The translations under genes were made by a program, and so were the position numbers. Shown piece after piece: positions 16,651-25,236 of a DNA stretch of 64,000 nt. Location of the stretch: NCBI RefSeq assembly GCF_026625985.1, contig NZ_CP113116.1, positions 4,960,001 through 5,024,000 of the forward strand, read 5' to 3'. The first letter of the stretch is position 1; each line of letters begins with the position of its first letter. This DNA is from Mycobacterium sp. Aquia_213 (lineage in GTDB: Bacteria; Actinomycetota; Actinomycetes; Mycobacteriales; Mycobacteriaceae). The notes under the pieces were generated by a model. That model saw nothing but the letters and a program-made list of their open reading frames with translations. It made no database searches and had not been told where the DNA came from.

Positions 16651-17565
16651 ATGAGCGCGGAAACAGGACGTACCGAAGGCGACAGCTGGGACCTGGCCAA
16701 CAGCGTGGGAGCGACGGCCACCATGGTCGCCGCCTCCCGCGCGGTGGCGTCGCAGGGACCCAATCCGCTACTCGACGATCCACTGGCCGATCCGCTGGTG
16801 CGGGCCGTGGGGCTGGACGTCTTCGTCCGCGTGATCGACGGCGAGATCGATTTCGAGGACGACGCCCTGCTGAACCGCCAAGCGCGGATCCATCAGATGA
16901 CGGTGCGGACCAGGTTCTTTGACGACTTCTTCACCGGCGCAACCAAAGACGGTGTGCGGCAGGCGGTGATTCTGGCATCCGGCCTGGACACCAGGGCCTA
17001 CCGACTGGCGTGGCCGGCGGGCACCGTGGTCTACGAAATCGATCAGCCGCAGGTCATCGCGTTCAAGACGAACACGCTGGCCGGCATCGGCGCCACTCCG
17101 ACCGCGGACCGTCGAACCATCAGCATCGACCTGCGCGACGACTGGCCCGCGGCGCTGCGCCAGGCCGGCTTCGACGTCTCGCAGCCGACCGCCTGGAGCG
17201 CGGAGGGCCTGCTGCCCTACTTACCGCCCGAGGCCCAGGACCGGCTGTTCGACCACATCACCGCGCTGTCCGCTCCGGGCAGCCGCGTCGCCACCGAACA
17301 TGTGCCCGACCCCAATGCGTTCACCGACGAGCGCTTACGGCAGATCACCGACCGGTGGCGCAGCTTCGGCTTCGACTTGAACGCGGCCGACCTGTTCTAC
17401 CCGGGCGAGCGCAGCGTCGTCGTGGACTACCTGAACACCCATGGCTGGCAGGTCGAGGCGCACAACGCCAAGGAGCTGTATGCCCGCAATGGATTTGAGT
17501 TCCCCAGTGACGAGATGACGGCCGCCTTCGGCGATATGAGCTATGTCGCCGCAACGCTGAAGTAG
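16651..17565 (+). CDS. SAM-dependent methyltransferase, LCM-like family, array 2 copy 2
   Basis: 304-aa paralogue whose ATG directly follows the upstream TAG with no spacer. Motifs: DSWDLANSVGATAT (Asn instead of the usual Ser), LASGLDTRAYRLAWP, VYEIDQPQVIAFK and SAEGLLPYLPPEAQDRLF. The QVIAFK variant replaces the Glu that the other copies have. Translation is probably coupled to copy 1. Confidence 0.88.
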   Translation: MSAETGRTEGDSWDLANSVGATATMVAASRAVASQGPNPLLDDPLADPLVRAVGLDVFVRVIDGEIDFEDDALLNRQARIHQMTVRTRFFDDFFTGATKDGVRQAVILASGLDTRAYRLAWPAGTVVYEIDQPQVIAFKTNTLAGIGATPTADRRTISIDLRDDWPAALRQAGFDVSQPTAWSAEGLLPYLPPEAQDRLFDHITALSAPGSRVATEHVPDPNAFTDERLRQITDRWRSFGFDLNAADLFYPGERSVVVDYLNTHGWQVEAHNAKELYARNGFEFPSDEMTAAFGDMSYVAATLK

Positions 17566-17601
17566 GGCGCGGCTCAGGTCGATTGCCCGACTCGCCCCCT
17601 A

Positions 17602-17648
17602 GCCGGGTCCCGGCCGGGGGTGCCCCCACCTTCGCGCCTTTCGGCGCG
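17602..17648. repeat. Cluster of three GC-rich dyads between methyltransferase copies
   Basis: In the 110-bp gap before the last methyltransferase there are three inverted repeats: GCCGGG/CCCGGC (17602-17614), GGGGG/CCCCC (17616-17627) and CGCGCC/GGCGCG with a TTTC loop (17633-17648). No T-run follows, so a classical terminator is not supported. It may be an intergenic repeat or a regulatory structure. Confidence 0.4.
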
Positions 17649-17675
17649 CATCGTCGTCGGGCTAGAGTCCTCCCC

Positions 17676-18590
17676 ATGCCTCGTGCACACGACGATAATT
17701 GGGATCTGGCGTCCAGCGTGGGCGCGACCGCAACCATGGTCGCGACGGGGCGTGCCATGGCGACGAAGGATCCCCGCGGCCTGATCAACGATCCGTTCGC
17801 CGAACCGCTCGTGCGCGCGGTGGGCGTGGATTTCTTCACCAAGATGATGGACGGCGAGCTCGACCTCTCGGCCATCGAGAACGCCACGCCGGTCCGCATG
17901 AAGTCGATGGTCGACGGAATGGCGGTGCGCACCAGGTATTTCGACGACTACTTCTTGGGCGCCACCGCCGCCGGCGTGCGCCAGGTGGTGATCCTCGCGT
18001 CCGGCTTGGACTCGCGCGCCTACCGGTTGCCGTGGCCCGCCGATACGGTGGTCTACGAAATCGACCAACCGCAGGTAATCGAGTTCAAGACAACCACTTT
18101 GGCCGGTATCGGGGCCGAGCCCACCGCGGCCCGGCGCACCATTCCGATCGACCTGCGCCAGGACTGGCCAGCGGCCCTACAAGCCGCCGGGTTCGACATC
18201 ACCACACCGACCGCGTGGTTGGCCGAGGGTCTGCTGATCTACCTGCCGCCCGAGGCCCAGGACCGGTTGTTCGACAACATCACCGCACTCTCCGTGCCGG
18301 GCAGCACGATCGCCACCGAATTCGTGCCGGGCATAGTCGATTTCGATGCCGACCGGGTACGTGAGATGTCGGGCTCCTTCCGGGAGCACGGCGTCGACAT
18401 CGACATGGCGTCGCTGGTGTACGCGGGGCAACGCAACCATGTCGTCGATTATTTGGGCACCAAGGGCTGGAACGTCGAGGGCGTGACGCGAACGGAACTG
18501 TTCGGGCTGCACGGCATGGATGTCCCCCCGCCGGAAAACGACGACCCGCTCGGCGAGATCATCTTCATCAGCGGCCGGCTCGCCGGCTAG
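17676..18590 (+). CDS. SAM-dependent methyltransferase, LCM-like family, array 2 copy 3
   Basis: 304-aa paralogue, Rv0725c-like. Motifs: DNWDLASSVGATAT, LASGLDSRAYRLPWP, VYEIDQPQVIEFK and LAEGLLIYLPPEAQDRLF. The frame is open to 17583, but that extension is Pro/Arg-rich and runs through the dyad cluster, so the ATG at 17676 beginning MPRAHDDNWD is chosen. Its 3' end overlaps the sppA stop by 4 nt on the opposite strand. Confidence 0.88.
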   Translation: MPRAHDDNWDLASSVGATATMVATGRAMATKDPRGLINDPFAEPLVRAVGVDFFTKMMDGELDLSAIENATPVRMKSMVDGMAVRTRYFDDYFLGATAAGVRQVVILASGLDSRAYRLPWPADTVVYEIDQPQVIEFKTTTLAGIGAEPTAARRTIPIDLRQDWPAALQAAGFDITTPTAWLAEGLLIYLPPEAQDRLFDNITALSVPGSTIATEFVPGIVDFDADRVREMSGSFREHGVDIDMASLVYAGQRNHVVDYLGTKGWNVEGVTRTELFGLHGMDVPPPENDDPLGEIIFISGRLAG

Positions 18591-20389
18591 AAGCGCGACT
18601 CCCCCAGCCACAGCACGCTCGCACCGCTGACCGCCTGCTCGAGGTTCTCAACGATCGCGGCAACCGTGCGCCCCAGCAGTGCACCCAGCGCGTCCGGCAG
18701 CGACGCGGCGGCCGGTTGCGAGGACGCCCGGGGCCGCACCAGCTGAAGCAGCGAGGATCCCGGGAAGCTGGCCACCCGGACTTCGGCGTCCTCGTCCAGG
18801 CCGGCCAGGACCTTGGCGCGCCGCACCGCGGTGCGCAGGCCCCCGAGTTCGTCGACCAGGCCACGCTCGAGGGCGTCGGCTCCGGTCCACACCCGTCCCT
18901 GGGCAACGGCGTTCACAGCCTCGGTGCTGAGGTTGCGGCCTTCGGCGACGCGCTGCACGAAGTCGGCGTAGATCAAGTCCGCCTCGGCCTCGCGATCGGC
19001 ACGCTGCTGCGCCGTGAAGGGCACATCGGTCGACCACGCGTCGGCATTGGCGTTGGTGCGCACCGCATCTGACACGACGCCGAAGCGCTCCTTGAGATCG
19101 CGGAACACCAGCTTCCCGGTGATCACACCGATCGAACCGGTGATCGTGGCGGGGTTGGCCACGATCACGTCGGCGGCCATCGCGGCGTAGTAACCGCCGG
19201 ACGCGGCCACCGAGCCCATCGATGCCACCACCGGTTTGCCGCGTTCGCGGGCCCGCGCCACCTCGCGCCAGATGGTCTCCGACGCCGTGACCGAGCCGCC
19301 GGGGCTGTCGATGCGCAGCACGATCGCCGACACCGAATCGTCGCCTGCCGCCTCCCGCAGGGCGGCCGCGATCGTGTCACCACCGACGCTCGAGTTGCCG
19401 AACGGCAGGAATTGGGGCCCGCCGCGCCCGTTGACGATCGGACCCTGCAGGGTGATCACGGCGAAGGTGGGCTTGGGCCGGCGGCCGGGGATCGGCGGCG
19501 CCGGTGGCACCAGCCGCGACCGGGACGCGGCGGCGTAGCGCGCCAGGTTGAGCCGCGGCGCCAGCTTTTCGGGGTCGGTCTCGGGGTCGTTTACCTCGCC
19601 CGAAACACCTTCCACACCAATCAATTCCGCGATCCGCGCGTGGGCCTGATCGCGGAATCCGATGTGGTCGACCAGGCCGGATGACACCGCGTCGTCGCGC
19701 AGCAGCGGGGCCCGGTCGGCCGGCGCGTCGAGCGCGGCGGAATCGATCTTGCGAGACTCGGCGATCGCGTGCCACACCTGGTCCTGCAGGCTTTTCAGCA
19801 TCCGGGTGACCGCTTCGCGATGGGCCTCGGTGAAACCCTCTTCGGTGAAAACGTTTGCCGCCGACTTGTATTCGCCTCTGGCGACGAACTCCGCGTCGAT
19901 TCCCGCCTTGTCCAGCGCGGCCCGCAGGAAGGTCGCTTCGCTCGCGAAGCCGATCAGGCCGACGCTTCCCGAGGGCTGCATCCAGACCTCGCTGAACGCC
20001 GAAGCCAGGTAGTAGGACAACGTGCCCGGGTAGGTCTCGGCCCAGGCCAGCGAGGGCTTGACCGCGCTGAACGTCGCGATCGCCTCGCGCAGCTCCTGGA
20101 CCGCCGCCGGCGGCGAGGCCGCGAGCTGCACCCGGGCGATCAGTCCGGCCACCCGGGGATCCTCGGCGGCGCGGTGGATCGCGGCGACCGCCTCGCGCAG
20201 CGCCATCGGTCGCTGCGCCCCGGTGACGAGCGCCATCGGGTCGAAGCCCGACGTTTCGGGCGGCACCGACCGCAGGTTGAATTCGAGCACGCAGCCATTG
20301 GGCACACCGTGGTGGCGAACCGTATCGACGCGGCCGGCCAGGGCACGCACGTCGTCGACACCGGGCAGAGAAGGCAGAAAGGCGAACAT
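18587..20389 (-). CDS. sppA: Signal peptide peptidase SppA, 67K-type tandem protease
   Basis: 600-aa membrane-associated serine protease with a Ser/Lys dyad that degrades released signal peptides. The protein has the duplicated ClpP-like fold of long SppA. The catalytic Lys is Lys175 in the first half (GEYKSAANVF) and the nucleophile is Ser397 in the second (MGSVAASGGYY), with TGSIGVITGKLVF downstream. It is the Rv0724 orthologue. The ATG at 20389 is chosen. The frame is open further upstream, but that extension runs antisense to the LLM gene whose GTG lies 39 bp away. Confidence 0.9.
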   Translation of the reverse strand: MFAFLPSLPGVDDVRALAGRVDTVRHHGVPNGCVLEFNLRSVPPETSGFDPMALVTGAQRPMALREAVAAIHRAAEDPRVAGLIARVQLAASPPAAVQELREAIATFSAVKPSLAWAETYPGTLSYYLASAFSEVWMQPSGSVGLIGFASEATFLRAALDKAGIDAEFVARGEYKSAANVFTEEGFTEAHREAVTRMLKSLQDQVWHAIAESRKIDSAALDAPADRAPLLRDDAVSSGLVDHIGFRDQAHARIAELIGVEGVSGEVNDPETDPEKLAPRLNLARYAAASRSRLVPPAPPIPGRRPKPTFAVITLQGPIVNGRGGPQFLPFGNSSVGGDTIAAALREAAGDDSVSAIVLRIDSPGGSVTASETIWREVARARERGKPVVASMGSVAASGGYYAAMAADVIVANPATITGSIGVITGKLVFRDLKERFGVVSDAVRTNANADAWSTDVPFTAQQRADREAEADLIYADFVQRVAEGRNLSTEAVNAVAQGRVWTGADALERGLVDELGGLRTAVRRAKVLAGLDEDAEVRVASFPGSSLLQLVRPRASSQPAAASLPDALGALLGRTVAAIVENLEQAVSGASVLWLGESRF

Positions 20390-20428
20390 GCTCTGCAGCG
20401 TACCGATGAACGCCCGTAGGGTGAGTTC

Positions 20429-21358
20429 GTGAGGTTCTCGATTGCCGTCCCGCAGTTCGACTACGACGTCTTCGATGCGGCCGGGCTGCGCTCCTACGTG
20501 GAGCGCGCCGAGGAACTCGGGTTCGAAGGCATCTGGACGCTCGAGCAGACCATCGGCCGCGCGCCGCTGCTCGCACCGCTGGAGTTGCTGTCGTATTGTG
20601 CGGCGTTCACGGAGCGATTGCGGCTGGGGGTGGCCGTGCTGGTGACGTCGCAGCACGAGCCGCTGCAGTTAGCTTCCGCGGTGACGACGGTCGACCGGAT
20701 CAGCCACGGCCGGCTGGATATCGGTGTCGCACCGGGCCGCGGCGGCCCCACCCTCGCCGCCTTCGGTGTGGACAAGGACACCTTCGTCTCGTATTTCACC
20801 GAGGGCCTGCAACTGATGAAGGCGGCCTGGTCCGACGAGCCCACGATCGACTTCCACGGCCGGTTCCGCGAGGTCGCTAACGTCCCCTTCCAACCCAAGC
20901 CGGTGCAGCGCCCGCACCCGCCGATCTGGTTCGGCGGGATGGCCCCCAAGGCCTTGGCCCGGGCGGTGCGCCATGGTGACGCGTACATGGGCGCGGGCGC
21001 GTCGGGCACCGAGGCCTTTGCCGCAGCCGTCCCGGTCGTGCGCCGCGAGCTCGAGGAGCAGCAGAAGGACCCGGCGCACTTCCCGATCAGCAAGCGCGTG
21101 TACCTGATGGTCGACGACGATGCGGCGCGCGCCCGCGAGCGGGTGCTCGACGGCCTCAACCGCGTCTACAACGGCCTGATACCCGGTATCGAGGAGGTTC
21201 CGGTATCGGGCACGCCCGCCGACGTCGTTCGCGGCCTGCAAGAGGTGATTGACGCCGGAGCGCAGACGCTGCTGCTCAATCCGGTCGGCGCCGACGTCCC
21301 ACAAAATCGCGAACAGATGGAACGCCTTGCCGCAGAGATCATTCCGCAGCTCGGCTAG
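20429..21358 (+). CDS. LLM-class (probably F420-dependent) oxidoreductase
   Basis: 309-aa luciferase-like monooxygenase-fold protein: RFSIAVPQFDYDVF at the N-terminus, GVAVLVTSQHEPLQLAS, the HGRLDIGVAPGRGG segment and PPIWFGGMAPKALARAVRHG. In mycobacteria such proteins usually bind F420 or FMN; which one is not decidable here. The start is GTG. It is divergent from sppA and directly abuts the convergent hydrolase gene. Confidence 0.86.
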   Translation: MRFSIAVPQFDYDVFDAAGLRSYVERAEELGFEGIWTLEQTIGRAPLLAPLELLSYCAAFTERLRLGVAVLVTSQHEPLQLASAVTTVDRISHGRLDIGVAPGRGGPTLAAFGVDKDTFVSYFTEGLQLMKAAWSDEPTIDFHGRFREVANVPFQPKPVQRPHPPIWFGGMAPKALARAVRHGDAYMGAGASGTEAFAAAVPVVRRELEEQQKDPAHFPISKRVYLMVDDDAARARERVLDGLNRVYNGLIPGIEEVPVSGTPADVVRGLQEVIDAGAQTLLLNPVGADVPQNREQMERLAAEIIPQLG

Positions 21359-22267
21359 TCAGCTTCCCAGTTTTTTGCGCAGCCAGTCGCCGATCTCGGC
21401 GATCGCTTCGTCGACCTCGGGCACCCAGCCCGCGCCGATGATGAAGGAGTGCTGGCCCCCCTCGACCTCGCGCACCAAGACGTCGTTTCCGGCCGCTTCC
21501 AGGCGGCGGGCGAACTCGGCGTCCTCACCGGCGAGCAGTTCGTCGCTGCCCCACGACACCGCGATCGGCGGCAGCCCGGACAGGTCGGCGAACAGCAGGC
21601 TCACCCGCGGATCTTCGGGGCTCACGCCGGTTCCGTCCAGCCAGGACGACCGGAAGAACTGCGCCAGCGGAAGCGAGAGCAGCCGGTCGGAATCCGCATT
21701 GCTGGTGTAGGTCTCGTTCGTCAGCGTCAGGTCGACCCACGGCGAAATCGACACGATCGCACCCGGCAGCGCGGACCCTTCGTCCCGCAGCGCGATCGCC
21801 AGGCCGACCGCGAAGTTCCCGCCGACCGAATGCCCTACGCTGGCAATGTTTTCCGGCCGGTAACCCTGCTGCAGCAGCCAGTTGTAGGCGTTGCGCACAT
21901 CCTCGAGCTGGGCGGGGAATTTGTTTTCCGGCGAGCGCCGGAAGTTGAGCACCAGGGACCGCGCGCCCGCCGCCTTCGCGATGTGCGCCGCGGCCTTGCG
22001 GTCAGAATGCATGGACGCGACGACGGTGCCGCCCAGGTGGTTGTGCAGCAGCACGCGGTCCGGGTCGGCATCGACGGGAATGCACCACAGCGCCTGCACG
22101 CCGCCGGCGTCCACTTCGGCGTAGGTGACACCCTCGGGTTCCTTGGTGGCGACGTGCATGGTCTCGATGACGTCCCGGATCGTTTCCAGGTCGAAATTGG
22201 GGTTGGCGGACCGCGCGCTCAGAGCGCCGAAGAATTCGGCGAACTCTTTCGCCTGCGTGCTGACCAT
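21359..22267 (-). CDS. Alpha/beta hydrolase, hormone-sensitive-lipase-like esterase
   Basis: 302-aa esterase. The oxyanion segment HNHLGGTVVAS is a variant of the family HGGG motif. The nucleophile elbow is GHSVGGNFA, the acid is in SWGSDELLAGE and the catalytic His in GGQHSFI. It probably hydrolyses short-chain carboxylic esters. It is divergent from a TetR gene, and a tandem palindrome lies between them, so it is likely the main target of that repressor. Confidence 0.88.
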   Translation of the reverse strand: MVSTQAKEFAEFFGALSARSANPNFDLETIRDVIETMHVATKEPEGVTYAEVDAGGVQALWCIPVDADPDRVLLHNHLGGTVVASMHSDRKAAAHIAKAAGARSLVLNFRRSPENKFPAQLEDVRNAYNWLLQQGYRPENIASVGHSVGGNFAVGLAIALRDEGSALPGAIVSISPWVDLTLTNETYTSNADSDRLLSLPLAQFFRSSWLDGTGVSPEDPRVSLLFADLSGLPPIAVSWGSDELLAGEDAEFARRLEAAGNDVLVREVEGGQHSFIIGAGWVPEVDEAIAEIGDWLRKKLGS

Positions 22268-22293
22268 CGGGATGCCTTTCGCCGGATTATTGA

Positions 22294-22322
22294 ATAACGA
22301 TCGTTATCGTAACGGACGTTAT
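22294..22322. promoter_or_regulatory. Tandem TetR operator
   Basis: Two adjacent 14-bp dyads: the perfect palindrome ATAACGATCGTTAT (22294-22307) and GTAACGGACGTTAT (22309-22322), separated by one base. They lie in the 94-bp gap between the divergent esterase and TetR genes, and a TATGAT hexamer at 22325-22330 abuts the second dyad. This layout is typical of an autoregulatory TetR operator. Confidence 0.75.
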
Positions 22323-22361
22323 CCTATGATGGTGTGAGCGTCAAGTAGAAGGGCGGGACCA

Positions 22362-22955
22362 GTGCGATACCCACCAGGCCAGAAGGCACGCGCGCGCGAC
22401 GCACTCGTGCGCGCCGGCACCCGCTCGCTCAAGACGAGCGGGTTCAACGGCATCGGCGTGGACGGGCTGGCCGCCGCCGCGGGCGTCACGTCGGGCGCTT
22501 TCTATTCGAACTTCCCGAACAAGACGGCGATTCTCGAGGCCGTCATCGAGGCGGGGCTGGGCGAACCCTTCGTCACGGACACGGACGCAATGACCCGTAC
22601 CGAGGCGCGGGCGCACATGATCGCGTTTCTCCACGAATACATGAACACCGATCACAGCCTCGATGTGGCGGGTGGGTGCGTGATGCCCGCGCTGAGCGCA
22701 GACGTGTCCCGTGCCGAACCGCCGGTCAAAGAGGCTTACCAGCGCAAAATGATCGCACTGATCGACCGAATCACCGAACTGCTCGACGGAGAGGAATCCG
22801 ACCGCCGGCAACGGGCATGGAGCATCGTCGCCTTGATGGTCGGATCGGTCCTGATCTCGCGCGGTATGCCCGAAGACAGCGAAAACCGAAGCGCGCCACT
22901 AGATTCCGCGCTCAGTACGGCGTCCGCACTAATGGACGCCGAACCGCAGGGCTAG
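22362..22955 (+). CDS. TetR/AcrR-family transcriptional regulator
   Basis: 197-aa repressor. The N-terminal helix-turn-helix is FNGIGVDGLAAAAGVTSGAFYSNF at roughly residues 28-51, followed by an all-helical ligand domain (GGCVMPALSADVSRA). The start is GTG. The dyads at 22294-22322 are its probable operator, controlling itself and the divergent esterase. Its stop shares the CTAG palindrome with the convergent rplO stop. Confidence 0.9.
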   Translation: MRYPPGQKARARDALVRAGTRSLKTSGFNGIGVDGLAAAAGVTSGAFYSNFPNKTAILEAVIEAGLGEPFVTDTDAMTRTEARAHMIAFLHEYMNTDHSLDVAGGCVMPALSADVSRAEPPVKEAYQRKMIALIDRITELLDGEESDRRQRAWSIVALMVGSVLISRGMPEDSENRSAPLDSALSTASALMDAEPQG

Positions 22956-23395
22956 GAGAGCTCGGTGGCCGAGCCGCCCGCGGCGGTGATCTTCTCGCGG
23001 GCGCTGCCGCTGAACTTGTGCGCCGACACGTCGACCTTGACGGCCAGGTCGCCGTCGCCGAGGACCTTCACCAACGAGTTCTTGCGAACCGCACCCTTGG
23101 CAACCAGCTCGGCGACGCCGATGGCACCGCCCTCGGGGAACAGCCGACTGATGTCACCGACGTTGACGATCTCGTATTCGGTGCGGAACCGGTTCTTGAA
23201 CCCCTTGAGCTTGGGCAGCCGCATGTGGATCGGCATCTGACCACCCTCGAAGGTCACCGGCACGTTCTTGCGCGCCTTGGTTCCCTTGGTACCGCGACCG
23301 GCGGTCTTACCTTTGGAGCCCTCACCGCGACCGACGCGAGTGCGCGCCTTCTTCGACCCGGGGGCCGGCTTCAGGTCGTGCAATTTGATGGTCAT
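22952..23395 (-). CDS. rplO: 50S ribosomal protein L15
   Basis: 147-aa large-subunit protein, last gene of the spc operon. It begins MTIKLHDLKPAPGSKKARTR and has the Gly/Lys-rich GEGSKGKTAGRGTKG stretch that threads into 23S rRNA. It overlaps rpmD by 4 nt (ATGA). Here secY does not follow it as it does in E. coli; instead an inserted TetR gene converges on it. Confidence 0.97.
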   Translation of the reverse strand: MTIKLHDLKPAPGSKKARTRVGRGEGSKGKTAGRGTKGTKARKNVPVTFEGGQMPIHMRLPKLKGFKNRFRTEYEIVNVGDISRLFPEGGAIGVAELVAKGAVRKNSLVKVLGDGDLAVKVDVSAHKFSGSAREKITAAGGSATELS

Positions 23396-23574
23396 TTGGT
23401 CTCCTCCACCTCAACCAGGTGGCTCACCACCGCGATCAGCCCGCGGGTCTGGGGGTTGTCCTCGCGAACCACCGACTGGCGAATCTTTCGCAACCCCAGG
23501 GTGCGCAGGGACTCGCGCTGTTTCCAGCGCGCCCCAATGATGCCGCGCACCTGGGTGATCTTCAGCTGGCTCAT
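23392..23574 (-). CDS. rpmD: 50S ribosomal protein L30
   Basis: 60-aa protein beginning MSQLKITQVRGIIGA and carrying LRTLGLRKIRQSVVRED, the L30 signature. It overlaps rpsE and rplO by 4 nt each, so all three are translationally coupled. Confidence 0.97.
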   Translation of the reverse strand: MSQLKITQVRGIIGARWKQRESLRTLGLRKIRQSVVREDNPQTRGLIAVVSHLVEVEETK

Positions 23575-24260
23575 TGCTGTGCCGTTCCTTCTCGCGCGGC
23601 ACTGGCGGCCAGCGCTTCGCTTTCCCGTCGCGCCCTCAGCATCCCGGCCGGGGCGACATCCTCGATCGGCAGACCGCGGCGAGCGGCCACCTCCTCCGGG
23701 CGCTGCAGCAGCTTGAGCGCGGCCACCGTGGCGTGCACCACGTTGATCGCGTTGTCACTGCCCAGCGACTTGGCCAGGATGTCGTGCACCCCGGCGCATT
23801 CCAGCACGGCGCGCGCCGCACCACCGGCGATCACACCGGTACCCGGACTGGCCGGGCGCAACAGCACCACACCCGCGGCCGCCTCACCCTGCACCGGGTG
23901 CGTGATGGTGCCGCCGATCAGCGGGACCCGGAAGAAGCCCTTGCGTGCTTCCTCGACACCCTTGGCGATCGCGGCCGGAACTTCCTTGGCCTTGCCGTAG
24001 CCGACACCGACCATGCCCGCGCCGTCACCCACGATGACCAGAGCGGTGAAGCTGAATCGCCGACCACCCTTGACCACCTTGGAAACACGGTTGATCGCGA
24101 CGACCCGTTCCAGGTAGTTGCTCTTGTCTCCGTCGCGGTCACGGTCGCGCCCGCGGCCACCGCCGCCGTCGCGCCGACCCCGGCCGTCACGGGAATCGCG
24201 GGAATCGCGGCCGTCACGGCTGTCCGGGGCGCCTTGCCCCCCAGCGGACTGCTCCGCCAT
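23571..24260 (-). CDS. rpsE: 30S ribosomal protein S5 with Arg/Asp-rich N-terminal extension
   Basis: 229-aa small-subunit protein needed for decoding accuracy. The conserved S5 core starts near residue 48 (YLERVVAINRVSKVVKGG) with VGVGYGKAKEVPAAIAKG and GVIAGGAARAVLECAGV. Ahead of it are about 45 residues of low-complexity Arg/Asp/Gly sequence built on DSRDGR-type repeats, encoded by near-identical short DNA repeats around 24160-24230. Mycobacterial S5 proteins have such a tail, but its length varies. It overlaps rpmD by 4 nt. Confidence 0.97.
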   Translation of the reverse strand: MAEQSAGGQGAPDSRDGRDSRDSRDGRGRRDGGGGRGRDRDRDGDKSNYLERVVAINRVSKVVKGGRRFSFTALVIVGDGAGMVGVGYGKAKEVPAAIAKGVEEARKGFFRVPLIGGTITHPVQGEAAAGVVLLRPASPGTGVIAGGAARAVLECAGVHDILAKSLGSDNAINVVHATVAALKLLQRPEEVAARRGLPIEDVAPAGMLRARRESEALAASAAREGTAQQ

Positions 24261-24282
24261 TATGCGGTCCTTCCAGTTGTCA

Positions 24283-24684
24283 TCAGAATTTCAATCCGTT
24301 CTCGCGGGCAGCGTCAGCCAGCGCCGCGATCCGTCCGCCATAGGTGTATCCGCCACGGTCGAACACCACGCTGTCGATGCCGGCCGCCTTGGCGCGCTCG
24401 GCGATCAATTGACCGACCCGCACGCTGTGGGCTTTCTTGTCGCCGTCGACGCCGCGAACGTCCGCCTCGATGGACGACGCGGCGGCCACCGTGGTGCCGG
24501 TGAGGTCGTTGACCAGTTGCACGTGGATGTGCCGGGCCGACCGGTTCACCACCAGGCGCGGACGCTCCGAGGTGCCGGCGATCTTCTTGCGCAGCCGCGC
24601 GTGCCTGCGCAGCCGCGCGACCCGTCGAGTGGCGGAGATGTTCTTACCCGCCGGCTTTTGGGCATCAGCCTGTGTTTTCGCCAT
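24283..24684 (-). CDS. rplR: 50S ribosomal protein L18
   Basis: 133-aa 5S-rRNA-binding protein. Core features are RRHARLRKKIAGTSERPRLV, the HIHVQLVND strand and the C-terminal FDRGGYTYGGRIAALADAAR. The first dozen residues (KTQADAQKPAGKN) form a short polar extension. It lies between rplF (2-nt gap) and rpsE (22-nt gap). Confidence 0.97.
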   Translation of the reverse strand: MAKTQADAQKPAGKNISATRRVARLRRHARLRKKIAGTSERPRLVVNRSARHIHVQLVNDLTGTTVAAASSIEADVRGVDGDKKAHSVRVGQLIAERAKAAGIDSVVFDRGGYTYGGRIAALADAARENGLKF

Positions 24685-24686
24685 GA

Positions 24687-25226
24687 CTACTTACCTGTCT
24701 TTCCGACCTTGCGGCGGACCTGCTCACCCTCGTAGCGCACGCCCTTGCCCTTGTACGGGTCGGGACGGCGCAGCCGGCGGATGTTCGCCGAAATCTGGCC
24801 GACTTTCTGCTTGTCGATCCCGGTGACGCTGAACTTCGTCGGCGTCTCCACCGCGAACGTGATGCCCTCGGGCGCCTCGATCAACACCGGGTGGCTGTAT
24901 CCGAGCGCGAACTCGAGGTTGGAGCCTTTGAGCTGCACCCGGTAGCCGACGCCGAAGATCTCCATCTTGGTCGTGTAGCCCTGCGTGACGCCGGTGACCA
25001 GGTTGGACACCAGCGTGCGCGACAGCCCGTGCAGCGAACGGTTTTCCCGCTCGTCGTCCGGGCGGTTGACCACGATCGCACCGTCTTCGCTGCGTACCAC
25101 CGTGATCGGCTCGGCGACGGTCAGGTCGAGGGTGCCCTTGGGACCCTTGACCGAGACCTTTTGGCCGTCGATCGTTACGTCGACTCCGGCGGGAACCGGA
25201 ATCGGCTTCTTACCAATGCGCGACAT
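24687..25226 (-). CDS. rplF: 50S ribosomal protein L6
   Basis: 179-aa protein of the factor-binding region of the large subunit. It begins MSRIGKKPIPVPAGV and ends with the C-terminal signature RRPDPYKGKGVRYEGE. It sits in the spc operon between rpsH and rplR. Confidence 0.97.
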   Translation of the reverse strand: MSRIGKKPIPVPAGVDVTIDGQKVSVKGPKGTLDLTVAEPITVVRSEDGAIVVNRPDDERENRSLHGLSRTLVSNLVTGVTQGYTTKMEIFGVGYRVQLKGSNLEFALGYSHPVLIEAPEGITFAVETPTKFSVTGIDKQKVGQISANIRRLRRPDPYKGKGVRYEGEQVRRKVGKTGK

Positions 25227-25236
25227 GGTTACCCCC

